From the NCBI RefSeq assembly GCF_963678635.1, contig NC_087063.1:12438368-12502367 (forward strand): DNA of 64,000 nt, read 5' to 3'. This document shows, one piece after another, positions 9,454-22,405 of the stretch. The translations under genes and the position numbers were made by a program. Numbering within the stretch: position 1 is the first letter of the stretch; each line of letters begins with the position of its first letter. The DNA is from Symsagittifera roscoffensis (lineage: Eukaryota; Xenacoelomorpha; Acoela; Convolutidae). The notes beneath the pieces were generated by a model, which saw only the letters and a program-made list of their open reading frames with translations, made no database searches and was not told where the DNA came from.

Positions 9454-12400
9454 CATGTTGAGAAAGTCGTCGGCTGAAAAGTAGAAAAGTTTGAGCAATT
9501 CTCCTTAAGAATAATCCACTGTAATATAAAAAGGGCTCAAGCTACATTAATTCTATTCATTTATTTCTGATAAATATCAAATAGAAAGGATAAGAAAAAA
9601 GTGGAGAGAATAAAAACCTCCAAAAATTATTATTCAAAATAAAAAACTATAAAGTATACCTAATAAACTACTCTAAAAATCTTGGAACAAAACAAACTTG
9701 GAACAAAATCTTGGAAGAAAATTCTGGGGTTACCAAAATGCAGGTTCGATTGCTTCCTATGAACAAAGATCAAAATTCAAAAAACTTTGACAACACAATT
9801 GTCAAACAATTACTACAAATCAGAAAATGCAGAAAATCAGTATACCGCCGAAAGCCTATGAAGATAACCCAAGTAACCCCAATTAAATCAATGTGAAAAT
9901 CGTACGGTAAGAGAGGTAATCCAAAAAAACGCACCTTGAATACAAAATTATAAAAATTAAATTTTTCGAAACATTTTAGCCAGGAACAGCCAAAATCTTG
10001 AAACTCGTGCGGCACGCGCCAAAGAACTTTATAGAAACACTAGTCGAGTAAACATAGCAAAACAAAACTTTTCGGAAACTTGAAACATTAAAAAAAACGC
10101 AGTGACATATCATCATGAATGGATTGACAATGAAATTGCTCAAAAGTAATTTTGACGCTAAATTGCTTGGAGCCATCTGCATACTTTGAGAACAAAAAAA
10201 ATCAGAGATCAGGCCTTCAAAAAACAATTTTATGAGAAAAAATTGAAAGAAAATATCGATTTAAAATTATTCTTTTATCGTTTTTATGCAGAAATTTTAA
10301 GCGTTTTTAAAAACAAAAATCAACGGAAAATAGTTAATTTCGTCGAAATTAAATTGAATTAAACAAATGAATTGAACATAATATTACTAAAAAACAACAA
10401 TAAGTCGACAAAAATTGAGACGAAATCAATTAAGCCTACAAAAAATCAAATTACATCTGAAATTTGTCAGCAGCAGACTCAGTTACGCAATAACCCTGGA
10501 CCCACTAACTCTAAACCTAAAACTGAGCTGCTAAAAATGCAACTAGATGGAAACTGGAGATATTCTGAAATTGGAGATCCGGTGAACAAAGTTATTTACG
10601 TGAAAACAGTCTTGTACCTGATTGCAATCCCCTACTTATACCCCATAAGGGTTATAAAGCTAGTTTCGAAAAAACATGCTAAGACAACAGAAATTGAAAT
10701 TAGCATCGGAAAAAACTTACCTTGTGATAACAAAGCCGAAACCACCAGAGCATAAACCATTAAAGCTGAAAAAAATCAAGATTTAACATGTTGAGAAAAT
10801 CGTCGGCTGAAAAGTAGAAAAGTTTGAGCAATTCTCCTTAAGAATAATCCACTGTAATATAAAAAGGGCTCAAGCTACATTAATTCTATTCATTTATTTC
10901 TGATAAATATCAAATAGAAAGGATAAGAAAAAAGTGGAGAGAATAAAAACCTCCAAAAATTATTATTCAAAATAAAAAAATATAAAGTATACCTAATAAA
11001 CTACTCTAAAAATCTTGGAACAAAACAAACTTGGAACAAAATCTTGGAAGAAAATTCTGGGGTACCAAAAGGCAGGTTCGATTGCTCCCTATGAACAAAG
11101 ATCAAAATTCAAAAAACTTTGACAACACAATTGTCAAACAATTACTACAAATAAGAAAATGCAGAAAATCAGTATACCGCCGAAAGCCTATGAAGATAAC
11201 CCAAGTAACCCCAACTAAATCAATGTGAAAATCGTTTGGTAAGAGAGGTAATCCAAAAAAAACGCACCTTGAATACAAAATTATAAAAATTAAATTTTTC
11301 GAAACATTTTAGCCAGGAACAGCCAAAATCTTGAAACTCGTGCGGCACGCGCCAAAGAACTTTATAGAAACACTAGTCGAGTAAACACTGCAAAACAAAA
11401 CTTTTCGGAAACTTGAAACATTAAAAAAAAAACGCTGTGACATATCATCATGAATGGATTTACAATGAAATTGCTCAAAAGTAATTTTGACGCTAAATTG
11501 CTTGGAGCCACCTGCATACTTCGAGAACAAAAAAAAATCAGAAACCAGGCCTCCAAAAAACAATTTAATGAAAAAAAATTGAAAGAAAATATCGATTCAA
11601 AATTATTCTTTTATCGTTTTTATACAGAAATTTTTAGCGTTTTTAAAAACAAAAATCAACGTAAAATAGTTAAATTCTTCGAAGTTAAATTGAATTAAAC
11701 AAATGAATTGAACATAATATTACTAAAAAACAACCGGAAAATAAGTCGACAAAAATTGAGACGAAATCAATTAAGCCTACAAAAAATCAAATTACATCTG
11801 GAATTTGTCAGCAGCAGACTCAGTTACGCAATAACCCTGGACACACTAACTCTAGACCTAGAACTGAGCTGCTAAAAATGCAACTAGATGGAAACTGGAG
11901 ATCTTCTGAAATTGGAGATCCGGTGAACAAAGTTATTTACGTGAAAACAGTCTTGTACCTGATTGCAATCCCCTACTTATACCCTATACGGGTTATAAAG
12001 CTAGTTTCGAAAAAAACATGCTCAGACAACAGAAATTGAAATTAGCATAGGAAAAAAAACTCACCTTGTGATAACAAAGCCAAAACCACCAGAGCATAAA
12101 CCATTAAAGCTAAAAAAAATCAAGATTTAACATATTGAGAAAATCGTCGGCTGAAAAGTAGAAAAGTTTGAGCAATTCTCCTTAAGAATAATCCACTGTA
12201 ATAAAAAAGGGCTCAAGCTACATTAATTCTATTCATTTATTTCTGATAAATATCAAATAGAAAGGATAAGAAGAAAGTGGAGAGAATAAAAACCTCCAAA
12301 AAAAATTATTCAAAATAAAAAACTATAAAGTATACCTAATAAACTACTCTAAAAATCTTGGAACAAAACAAACTTGGATCAAAATCTTGGAAGAAAATTC

Positions 12401-13468
12401 TGGGGTACCAAAAGGCAGGTTCGATTGCTTCCTATGAACAAAGATCAAAATTCAAAAAACTTTGACAACACAATTGTCAAACAATTACTACAAATAAGAA
12501 AATGCAGAAAATCAGTATACCGCCGAAAGCCTATGAAGATAACCCAAGTAACCCCAATTAAATCAATGTGAAAATCGTACGGTAAGAGAGGTAATCCAAA
12601 AAAAACGCACCTTGAATACAAAATTATAAAAATTAAATTTTTCAAAAAATTTTAGCCAGGAACAGCCAAAATCTTGAAAATCGTGCGGCACGCGCCAAAG
12701 AACTTTATAGAAACACTAGTCGAGTAAACATTGCAAAACAAAACTTTTCGGAAACTTGAAACATTAAAAAAAACGCTGTGACATTTCATCATGAATGGAT
12801 TGACAATGAAATTGCTCAAAAGTAATTTTGACGCTAAATTGCTTGGAGCCATCTGCATACTTTGAGAACAAAAAAAATCAGAGATCAGGCCTTCAAAAAA
12901 CAATTTTAAGAAAAAAAATTTGAAAGAAAATATCGATTTAAAATTATTCTTTTATCGTTTTTATACAGAAATTTTAAGCGTTTTTAAAAACAAAAATCAA
13001 CGTAAAATAGTTAATTTCTTCGAAGTTAAATTGAATTAAACAAATGAATTGAACATAATATTACTAAAAAACAACCGGAAAATAAGTCGACAAAAATTGA
13101 GACGAAATCAATTAAGCCTACAAAAAATCAAATTACATCTGAAATTTGTCAGCAGCAGACTCAGTTACGCAATAACCCTGGACACACTAACTCTAGACCT
13201 AGAACTGAGCTGCTAAAAATGCAACTAGATGGAAACTGGAGATCTTCTGAAATTGGAGATCCGGTGAACAAAGTTATTTACGTGAAAACAGTCTTGTACC
13301 TGATTGCAATCCCCTACTTATACCCTATAAGGGTTATATAGCTAGTTTCGAAAAAACATGCTAAGACAACAGAAATTGAAATTAGCATCGGAAAAAACTT
13401 ACCTTGTGATAACAAAGCCGAAACCACCAGAGCATAAACCATTAAAGCTGAAAAAAATCAAGATTTAA
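9454..13468 (+). repeat. Three tandem copies of a ~1.34-kb unit
   Basis: The units start at 9454, 10787 and 12131 (CATGTTGAGAAA, CATGTTGAGAAA and CATATTGAGAAA) and the third ends near 13468. Unit lengths are about 1,333, 1,344 and 1,338 bp with only scattered differences, so the expansion is recent compared with the surrounding repeats. Each unit carries a short open frame ending in MKITQVTP-KSM (9711-9896, 11031-11228, 12374-12571); the first copy is shifted by one inserted T near 9727. Each unit ends with a right-end motif of the dispersed family (GGTGAACAAAGTTATT, then a palindromic CCCTTAT-type hairpin). Protein coding by the small frame is doubtful. Confidence 0.88.
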
Positions 13469-14966
13469 AAGTTAATTAAACGTTTTTGAGTTTAACACAC
13501 AAATACGCACACAAAAAAGCTCGCATTCATCAAACGACGCAATATGGGGCCACTAAGCCAATAAAAGAATGTAGATTTAAACCTTTCAAGCCAAAAAAAA
13601 TGGAAAAAAAATGGAACTTTAACTAATCGAGTTGATAAAACTTCAACCAAAGGCAAATTTCGCTTATAACGTGAAATTAAAAAGCAGAAATGCTCAAAAG
13701 TTGTCTGTTAGTTACAAAAGTGCAGGTTTTGAGAATACCACCAATTTAATTTATCCCGCGACCAAAGTTCTCTACGAACAAAAAAGTCTAGTACCCGACT
13801 GCAACACACTTGCTATCGCAAGTGTAATAACTTATTCTAATATTGCAGCCTGATTGTTTCCTGATTTTTTTTTTCACTTACTTGTGTATCCATTTATATG
13901 GATTTTAGTTCCTATGAAAATGTTCGCATTTGATTTTGAGATTGTGCTGTCACAGGAGATGGATGACACTTCTTTATTGAAGTTGATGTGTCTTTGCTCA
14001 TTTTGAAGTGCCAGTTTTCTCTCCTTCGCTCCCATGTATCCTCCCTAAATTTAGCAACGTTTTGACCTTATGATTTATTTTACCTTATCATCACCGGATT
14101 TCTTTATCCACGTACTTTTAATCTCAGAAGTGTTTCTGGATCAATATTAGGAGTAATGAATCCTTATGAATTGTTTGAATAGCACTGTTTTCAGAATTCC
14201 CTTGTTTTCATTTGTCTCGATACGCAAAAAATCAGTAGTTTGTTCCAGAAAAGTTCCACATTTTCATCACAATCCATGTAAAATTAAGGGATTACTAGAA
14301 TGCGCTTGGTTCGTAGAAGCCCCGTTATCTTAAAATAGGGATAAATTCTGATTTTGTTTTGTTGGTGTTACCTAGATCCGATCACCGAAAACAGTGTCTA
14401 AAAATTTGGCCTGAGCATTATGTAAGTACAGAGGCCAGTTTAACAGTTCAGTTGAGTGTGAAAATATTTGGATGCAAAATTATCGCAACCGGGTGGTCAT
14501 GGAGACTCAGACAATTTAAAAAAAAAATTGGCTATTTGCACTCACAGTAGTTTAAAACCCGTTTTACGAAAATGGCAATGTCCTAAAATGTCTTAAAAAA
14601 TACATGGTGATTTTTTATGATGAGCTGATTCCATGATTTTGGTGTCACCGGCCAAGCATGCACACAAAAAAAAACGTGAAAAACCTTGAACGTTTCTAAT
14701 ATAGAAAAATCATCTAGCTGTAAAACCACTCGCTTCCGCCACTCTTTCAGAACTGTCAAATCACCACCCTCAAAACATTGGCTTGCTAAAACAGCACAAG
14801 CTGATGAAAGACACAAAAACTAATTGAAAATTTTGGTTACTGTGCAAAAATTGTTTATATACAGACAATTCTTTGGATTTTCTTTTAAATCGGGTGTATT
14901 ACAATATTTTGTCCAATTTTTTCTAGTAGGAGCGACGGGAGAGACATCATCAATATAAGCGGCCAA
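13469..14966. other. Repeat remnant followed by unrecognised sequence
   Basis: The part 13469-13850 ends in the dispersed family's right marker at 13801-13835 (CACTTGC-TATC-GCAAGTG hairpin). From about 13860 to 14966 I see no gene, RNA or clear repeat, only short open frames with no recognisable motif. Confidence 0.4.
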
Positions 14967-16990
14967 CAGAGAGGCAAAGCGGAGCTTTGCAACACCTGCG
15001 ATACAATTAAGACATTTCATCACAAGATATTGAATAGAAGAAAAGAGGGAAGTCTTTTTTTCAAAAAAAAAAACAAAAAAATTGCTAGCAAAAAGTCAAA
15101 AACTACATCTACAAGTTCCATAACTAGCAAAAAGTCGAAAAAACTGCAGCTCAAGTTCCATACCTTTGCCTCGGATGATGTCCAGAAAAAGCCTTAACAA
15201 ACACTAAGAATCAATGACTGAGCGGCAACTAGGGCAAAACTTGAGTCGACATTCTTTAAGCCGGCGAAATAATTCATTAAAACAATTTCAAGCTATAAAA
15301 TTTTTCAAATCAAAATTTTCACGGTCCATCCCTCCTAAAACAGACAAAAGCATTGAAAAAGCTAGCCCTGAAACTACGCAACACAAATTGACTAAGACGA
15401 TAAATCTAGGCCGAATTCATTCAGGCTGAATGAAATTTCTAAGCGCAACAAAGAAACAAAAACTAAAATATACCAGTCAGGGTTAATAAAATTACAAACT
15501 ACAGGAGTTAATCAACGAACTCGAGAACATAATGAAAACTGCTTGCAGTGCACAAAAAAACTTTACAGAGAGGCGAAGCTGAGATTCGCACAACTTGCGA
15601 TACAGTAAGCCACCGAATTGTAAAAAAAAAAACAATGATAAAACGCAAAAAAAAAACAGTTTCCAAAAAATTCAAATGTTTGTCTCAAAATAAAACTCGT
15701 GAACGGAACACAACAGCCAGTATTCAACTAAATTTAAAAACATCGAATCTCGCTATTTTTTGCGCTATAAGATAGAGAATGAACAAAAAAAGGAAGTCAG
15801 GAAAATTTTCGGGAAAAAAATAAGTTGAAAAAATAACTTACAAAAGTTGGAAAAACTATAGCTTAACAAAAAAACAAAAAGTTCATGGCTAAATCGGATG
15901 AAGTTCATAAACAGCCTTAAAAAAGGGAAGTCATTGACCAAGCGGGAACAAAAGCGGCAAATTTCGGATCGAAAAAAATGTGAGCCGAAAACAAAATTGA
16001 TGTCAAAAAGTTTTCATGAAGTTTTAGAAGTTTTACGGCCCATCCATACTGAAAAACAAAATCACGCAAAATGCCCCGAAATGCCTACAAAATCACGCAT
16101 AAATGCCCTCAAAATTACGCAATATAAGTTGACTAAGCTAAGTAACACAAAAAGTTTAACACAGAGCCGAAGATACGCTCCGCTAACACAAGCGAAAACA
16201 CGACAAAAAGCAGCTCTACAAAGTGCAATCAGAAAGAAGAGAAACAAACTTCGAATTAGAAAAAATGCGGCTACGTCTCGGATTCGATCTGCGACCTACT
16301 GTGATCTAGAAAATTTGGGTCTCACGCACTAACCACTCGGTCACGCACACTTAATTTTTCACAAATACTAGCCACAAAAAAAGTAGAGAGCTGATGCTAT
16401 GAAATTTCTAATGCTAGATCGTGATTAAAGCAAAAATGTCACCAAATAAGTGAACACTTTCCACTTTCAATGAACACTTTTAGTTGCAAGTTTTAGGTTA
16501 AAAAATAAAAAAAAGGTTCGTACTAACGCACTAGCTGCTCGCTAAAGTGAATATTAAAAGACACAAAAAAAAACGCAAAGTCAGACAGAAGTACGCAAAT
16601 TTACAAATTACTTAACTTTTAGTTATAGTAAGAAAATCGTCCAAGCTGAGAAAAAAACCATTTTTTAGAAAGTAAGCCAGTTAATGCCCTACCGGATAAA
16701 AAAAACTGTAGCGATAGAAACTAGGACGAAAACACGAGCCCTAAAAAAACTGAGAAAATTTTTTAAAAAACTTACAACCTGAACAGTCTTACTTAATTGT
16801 TACTTAAAGTACGGTAGATTCATTAGAATTTCAACAATCTGAGCAAGCCAGAAGTGATTTTTACCATTCCTACTTAAAGGATCACTCTGTGAACAAAATT
16901 ATTTAAGAAAAAAAAAACAAGGGCAAAAAACCTAAACAAAACTTCAGCGCTTATTTTCCTAATTTTTCAATCATGTTCAATCATTATGAT
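14967..16990 (+). repeat. Copies D and E of the dispersed repeat family
   Basis: Left markers lie at 14967-15006 and 15566-15606. Both copies continue with the shared middle blocks: GATGAAGTTCAT, CATTGACC-AGCGG-AAC, ACGGCCCATCC or ACGGTCCATCC, and CGCAA-A-AAATTGACTAAG. Copy E is long and includes a tRNA-like segment at 16263-16351 and an ACTTAAAG...CTGTGAACAAAATTATT right-hand part near 16800-16910. The open frame at 15898-16332 lies across these repeat blocks and is not taken as a gene. Confidence 0.6.
16263..16351 (-). repeat. tRNA-like segment, best preserved in the window
   Basis: The minus strand reads TGACCGAGTGGTTAGTGCG, a very good A box of the Ser/Leu type, and 45 bases later CAGATCGAATCCGAGACG, a B box with one weak position. 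The spacing suits a class II tRNA or a tRNA-derived SINE head. The acceptor arms do not pair well and it lies inside a repeat copy, so a SINE head or pseudogene is favoured over a working tRNA gene. Confidence 0.6.
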
Positions 16991-17200
16991 TTTTGGTGAT
17001 ACTTTAAAATGTCAAACTACAACAAGGATAGCTGGTTACTGAGCAAGTAGCACAAAATATTCCGACCATAGTCTATAAAAACAACAGTTTGTGAAGAAAA
17101 AGTCATTTACTCGAGTAAAACTAAAATTGAGCATAAATAAGCTATTCTAAACGGCCTAAATTAAGCATAAATGAGAGTGCTCGCTCGCTTCACTCGCTCG
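16985..17200 (+). repeat. Inverted-pair repeat, left member
   Basis: The landmarks AGCTGGTTACTGAGCAAGTA, ATTCCGACCATAGTCT, TTTACTCGAGTAAA and AAGCATAAATGAG, then GCTCGCTCGCTT, recur as reverse complement in the same relative order at about 23330-23720. The two members are diverged copies of a second repeat family in opposite orientation. Confidence 0.65.
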
Positions 17201-17917
17201 AATCAAAAATACCTGTTTTTCTCGACACTGGAAAAACCTTTTTTTTAAACTTTTTTTTTAATTCAAATTTTTTCAAGTCGTTCGGATTACAACTGAAAGG
17301 GCTTTAATATGATATATCATTGAACGCATTCCGATGATTATTTGTGGAAGCTGATTTTGCGTAAAAAATATGAAAAAAAAAAAACTAAAACACACCCGAA
17401 CACAAAGTTCCTCCATATGCAATGGTCGGATTAAAAACGTAGCATCATTTCTCCTTCTTACTCCGATTGATTCTTCCGAGCTCTTCTAAACCTCCTTAAG
17501 TGCAAAGAGAAAGAGAAAAGTCGTTTTAAAAAAGCTTGAAAATTCTTACCGTTTTTAGAAAGCTCAGCCAAATCAAACAACTGAATGTGGTAACTGAATT
17601 TGCTGGAAAAAACACCCGATTGCAAAGAACCGGGTGTTTTCGCCAAAACTGGTGGTGGGACACAAACGATGAAAATAGTTACGTGTACTTGAGAAAACAT
17701 ATAGTCAATTACAAGCGCAAAACACAAAGCCAACTGCAAAAACTTGCAAAAAGGACAATATTCAGCAAAACACGAAAATAAGCCTGGGAAAAATAAGATT
17801 CGACCCAAAGAATTCCAACGACCAACCACAACTTTTTGAAAACTTGCTACATCGACCCTTTCTGTAAAAGAAAAAGAAGCTGCATTGAATGGATATAGCT
17901 CATTCTAATAAAAATAG
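17201..17917. other. AT-rich spacer, no recognised feature
   Basis: I see no gene or RNA here. A short open frame on the minus strand (17458-17829) has no recognisable motif and no supporting splice context. Confidence 0.4.
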
Positions 17918-18045
17918 GCAAATTGAAAATTATTCTCGCCCATTGTCAAAATCAACAATCCACTTCATTTTTCCCAATTCGGCAAATTGAAAATTATTCT
18001 CGCCCATTGTCAAAATCAACAATCCACTTCATTTTTCCCAATTCG
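17918..18045 (+). repeat. Perfect 63-bp tandem duplication
   Basis: GGCAAATTGAAAATTATTCT through CCCAATTC occurs twice back to back (17918-17980 and 17981-18043) with no difference. A perfect copy inside much older repeats indicates a recent duplication or an assembly artefact. Confidence 0.9.
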
Positions 18046-18436
18046 GAAACATTCTCTCAAAAAAACGTAGTCGCTTGGGCGCAAAAGTTCTCGAGAATCT
18101 TCTGCACTTAAAAACTAGCTGATTTAATTCAATTAATATTTCCTTGTTTGTTTTCTTAAAAAGCGCAGATCTATAATTTAGAAAAGCGGTAAAAGCAAAA
18201 ATCGGCTCCGAAAAAAGCAGAAGCGGTCAATTCGCTGGAAACCATAAAAGAGAACGTATCTTTTATCTGCGTTAAGCAAAAAGCAGCTTGAGCAAGTAGA
18301 ACGCTATCCCTTAAAATCGATATCTAAATTCCATCTTTGAAATAGCAAGATGTGGCCAACTACAACTACCTTGCATACTCCATTTTGAATTTCTCCCAAG
18401 TTGAACTTTGATTACCACATTAAATAAAACTAAAAA

Positions 18437-20660
18437 CAGACGCAAAGCCGAGCTTCGCATTACTTGCGATACACCGCAAGTGTAGCATTGTAAGCAAGCG
18501 AATAGAAAATGAGATGGAAATAACTGAGTCGAAAAAAATACTTTGGCAAAATTGGAAGACTCAATTTCAGAAAAACAACCGATAAATACAAGCACCAGCA
18601 TTAAATAAGCGTTTAGCACAACTTTTACGCTACCGCGTTAACCGCACGACTTTTAAGCTACCAATACGCGAACAGATGCATATTGAGTTTAAAAAAGCCA
18701 CAAGAAAAAAGTCAGAGCTAATAATTTTTAAAACTTAAAGTTTTGCACCACAACCAACCTGAATGATTTTTTTTTCAAACAATAATGTGGCCCTTCAAAG
18801 GAGACAAATAATTCAACTAATCCGATAAAACTTAAGCCGAAACCATTGAGGCCGAATAAAGCTTTTAAGCGAAAAAACTCGCAAGCTGGCTTTTGTAAAT
18901 ACGCGATTTCAGTTACTGTATATGTGCTGGGGTTTGCCTACATCATGCCTACAGTGCCTTTTCAATTTCTGTCAGAGTTTATCGACGAATTAGAAATTGG
19001 AGAATTCACCGACGAATTAGAATTAAGTAAGCAAACAACTAGCTAATTTTATCTTCGCCAACAGAAACGTTTAATGAGTATAAAACCAAAATTTTTTTCA
19101 TACAATGCTCAAAATGAACTTAAAAAGAAAACAACTACACAGAACGAAAGAACAAAAAAAAACGTATTAAAAACACATCGAATGAATCTGATATTTCGAA
19201 ACAATAAAATCTAAGAACTATGAGCAAAAGTTATCAAAATCTTTTTTAAAAAAAAACATTTTCTTTACGGACACAAATAAAGCTTTCTCAATTCAGCTTG
19301 CCACTAGCGAAGTCTCGATTTCAATTTTGAACGAAGTTATAATTGTGAAAATAAATCAATTTTTTTTTTGAATTCTAACAAAAAATGTTATTTTTAAAGA
19401 GTTGGAGAATATAACTTCAAGCTTTCTAGAATATATTGCCTAAAAGAAGTCAATTTCAAGATCAAAATTTGGCACAAAATTTGGCTATGATCTCAATTAG
19501 ATATGATCGAAATTTGACACGAAAAAATTATGCACATAAGCTGACAGAATTGAAGCTAACAACCAATAAACTGAAATTCATCCAAAACAGTTTCGAAAAA
19601 AAAACATTATAAAATCTTGCACGTTAAGTCTACAACCTAATCGCAAACCCTATGTAGACGGTAGATGCAAGTGGTAGAGAGGTGGATGTAGGTGGGACAC
19701 AAATAAAATTAGCATTTCTGAATTCGAAGAAAACTACTAGAAATCTCCAATGTTGTCTGGAATGAAGCTCTATTTGCGGTAAATACATTTATTTTAACAC
19801 AAAGGCAAAGCGGAGCTTCGTAACACTTGCGATTCCAATCACATATTGCGGTACAAAATGGTGAATGAAAAAAAAGACAAGTATGAAAAGTTCTGAAAAA
19901 CTGTTGGAAACAATTACTTGAAAAATTAACAAGACAAAAGTTGAATAATTACCGCAACCAAAAATTCATAATTGTATCAGATGAAGTTCATTAACATCCC
20001 TTAAAAAGTAAAAAGCATTTACCGAGCGGCAACAAACCGAGAAACTTTGGGTCGAAAACTGTTGAACCGAAAGCAAAACTATTGTTAAAAAATCAAAAAA
20101 ATTAAGTATTTCGACCAATCCAATTGGAACACATAAGCCCAGACGGATATATTTTACCCTCGAAATAATGCAAAATAAATTGACTAAATCGATAAAACAA
20201 AAATAGAAACTGTTTCAATACTTAAAAAACTCAAAATCAGACATGGTACATTTATAAAAAATTGTGAAACTCTGTTATAGCAAAAACTGTTTACATTGAA
20301 ACAAAAGCCATGCTTTAAAAAGTGAGCCAATAAAAACCCTACCAGATAACAAAAAATGGCGCTTAAAAACGGAAAATGAGCCCAAAGAAATTAGGACGAA
20401 AACCACGAACCCGAAAAAAAATTCAGAAACTTTTTTGAAAAGATAATTACAACTGAAACGGGCTTGAACTAACTACTATTTAAATGAAAGTACTTTTAAT
20501 TAAATTTGAAAGATGAAAGATCCTGTAGAAGTGGAAATCCTCTAGAAGAAGTGAAAATTTTGTAGACAAGTTGTTTACGGGAAAAAAGTCTAGTACCCGA
20601 TTGTAATACCCTTGCTTAAACACTCAAAAAACTGCAAAATTCTAAAAATTGCGTAAACAC
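18437..20660 (+). repeat. Copies F and G of the dispersed repeat family
   Basis: Left markers lie at 18437-18474 and 19797-19836. Copy G keeps GATGAAGTTCATTAACA, CCGAGCGGCAACA, CGAAATAATGCAAAATAAAT, TTGACTAAATCGATAAAA and CTACCAGATAAC blocks in the same order as copy E. It ends with AAAGTCTAGTACCCGATTG, then ACCCTTGCTT near 20586-20625, a truncated right marker. No gene is recognised here; the short frame 18846-19046 lies within copy F. Confidence 0.55.
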
Positions 20661-20759
20661 TCAAAAAACAAATAATTCCAAGATAAAGCCGATAAAACAT
20701 AAGCACGCAAATAATAGGCTGACAACTTTTTTGAAACGGATTATTTCCCGTTTAACAAA

Positions 20760-20830
20760 CAGCTCCTGGTCAGATTTGAACCCAGGACCTTTGTCGTCCC
20801 AGGCGTGAATGTTATCTCCAGACTCAATGT
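20760..20830 (-). repeat. tRNA-like segment
   Basis: The minus strand has CCTGGGTTCAAATCTGACCA (a good B box with flanking stem) preceded by an A-box-like region. It is interpreted as a tRNA-derived repeat head, not a functional tRNA. Confidence 0.45.
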
Positions 20831-21214
20831 TCAGGAGACCCTTATAAATTTGAATTAATTATATACCAAGATACCAAAGGAATCGGTTAAACAAGTTGAT
20901 AACCCGAAGAAGTCAATATTCCCACTTGATAACGCTTGATAGTCGCAAGAGTAACACAGAGACGAAATTGCACATCGCATACACAAGCAACAATATGACC
21001 GATAACGCTACTGGGAAAAACTGAATGAGTAAAACTTTGTGTCAACAAAATTTCTTAAGTGACACACGCCAATTATGAGTCTACATAATTGCTAAGTGAC
21101 ACAAGCTAATTATGACGCATTACCAGTCAATTTGAAAAAAAAACCAACTAACATGCCTCAATTTATAGAGCGAACGCATTTAAGCTAGTATATGAAAAAG
21201 TTCCATAAAAATAT

Positions 21215-21295
21215 CCGACCCTGTCCAGATTCGAACCCTTTTAATTTGCTGCTGGTCTCCTTCCGTACCTCGACGCTACAGATCCATGATGCCTT
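21215..21295 (-). repeat. tRNA-like segment
   Basis: The minus strand carries GTAGCGTCGAGGTACGG (A-box-like) and AAAGGGTTCGAATCTGGACA (B box). It has the same orientation as the other tRNA-like segments. Confidence 0.5.
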
Positions 21296-22245
21296 GAAGC
21301 TAAAGTGCTATTTGTAATATAAGAGTCTATTAATATCCTTAGCATTGGCTGTACTTAATAGCTCGATCAAAATGAACTTTCACATTTTGTCGCAACAATT
21401 GCATCGCAACAATATTTGCGGCTTAGGTTGTAAAAAAAGAAAGTACATACTATAAAACAAGCTATGCTTGTGTAATTATAGTTCCTTCTGACTCTTTGGT
21501 TTGTCGGAACAATAAAAATTGTTTCAAAGATTATACATGCACAGGAAAAAATTGGTCCGATAACTCGATTTGAGAACCGTGTTCATTCCTGGAATTCGCG
21601 AAACACCCATGATCTGTAATTGGTTGACCACGGAAAAGATATATCACTTTTGACCCTTCATTCATTTTTTGGAAAGGTTAATTCACTTTTTGACCCTTCA
21701 TTGCGCCAGACACAATCGTCAATGCGCTCGTTTTGCATCTTTTCGGAACAAATCAGCTTGTTACATAAGTTCGTGAACAAATTGTGTCAACAGTAACTTA
21801 CGTATTCTTCGAATCCAGTTTCTCTTCGCCTTTTGGCTTTCGGTTTGTCATCATTGGCTCTAGCTAGTTCCATTGTGTAACGACTTCGATCAAATGTAAG
21901 CTGTCATGTAACTGAAAGCGATATATCTTTTTGAAGCCTCACCAATGCTTTTTCAAAATGCACTTGTCGGTTATGCGCACTTTTACTTCATTTCTGAAAA
22001 TTGTAGACGTGCCAATCTTTGAATAGCTTTTCAATGTATTAATTTCATCTTTTTTTAATTTCAAGGCAAAGACTCTTTTGATTACGGTCAAAGTATTTTC
22101 GCTCCATGTCTCCTCTTAAAAAACTTGGCGGTTTTGTTCTGCTGTTTTGGTTACGGCATTGGATACGAAACCATAAATGACGAAATTTCTGAAAATGCGA
22201 AAATTGAGCCAACATGAAATTCAAAATATTTAACTTCCGCAATGG
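21296..22245. other. AT-rich spacer, no recognised gene
   Basis: It contains a short imperfect duplication (TCACTTTTGACCCTTCATT at about 21646 and again at about 21681). I see nothing else of note. Confidence 0.4.
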
Positions 22246-22405
22246 TGCTCGTATCAGGGCAAAGCCCTGAATGTTCCGTCCGAGTGCCTTTTATCTGATT
22301 TTAGGCTGATAATATCAAAGGTTAAATAGTAAAAATTGAGTCTTTCATGAAATTAATTAGACCAATTAGCTTGCCTCTAGCCATCTTGGAACGATTTTGT
22401 TGTGA
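22246..22405 (-). repeat. Inverted copy of the repeat end seen at 75-270
   Basis: The hairpin motif (CAGGGCAAAGCCCTG) is followed by AGGCTGATAATATCAAAGG and AATTAGCTTGCCTCTAGCC, the reverse complement of the order at 75-270. It belongs to the same family as the fold-back element near 0.3-1.4 kb. Confidence 0.65.

Noticed and set aside
13801-13835. Transcription terminator-like hairpin
   Set aside because: The same hairpin marks the right end of several repeat copies, so it is a repeat feature rather than a terminator.
14359-14550. 63-codon plus-strand frame in otherwise empty DNA
   Set aside because: Short, no motif, no ATG context or splice evidence. Left as unassigned.
15898-16332. 144-codon basic plus-strand frame
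   Set aside because: It crosses blocks of the dispersed repeat family, and equivalent copies do not keep the frame.
16263-16351. Functional tRNA gene on the minus strand
   Set aside because: A and B boxes are good, but arms pair poorly and the segment lies within a dispersed repeat that has similar tRNA-like parts in other copies.
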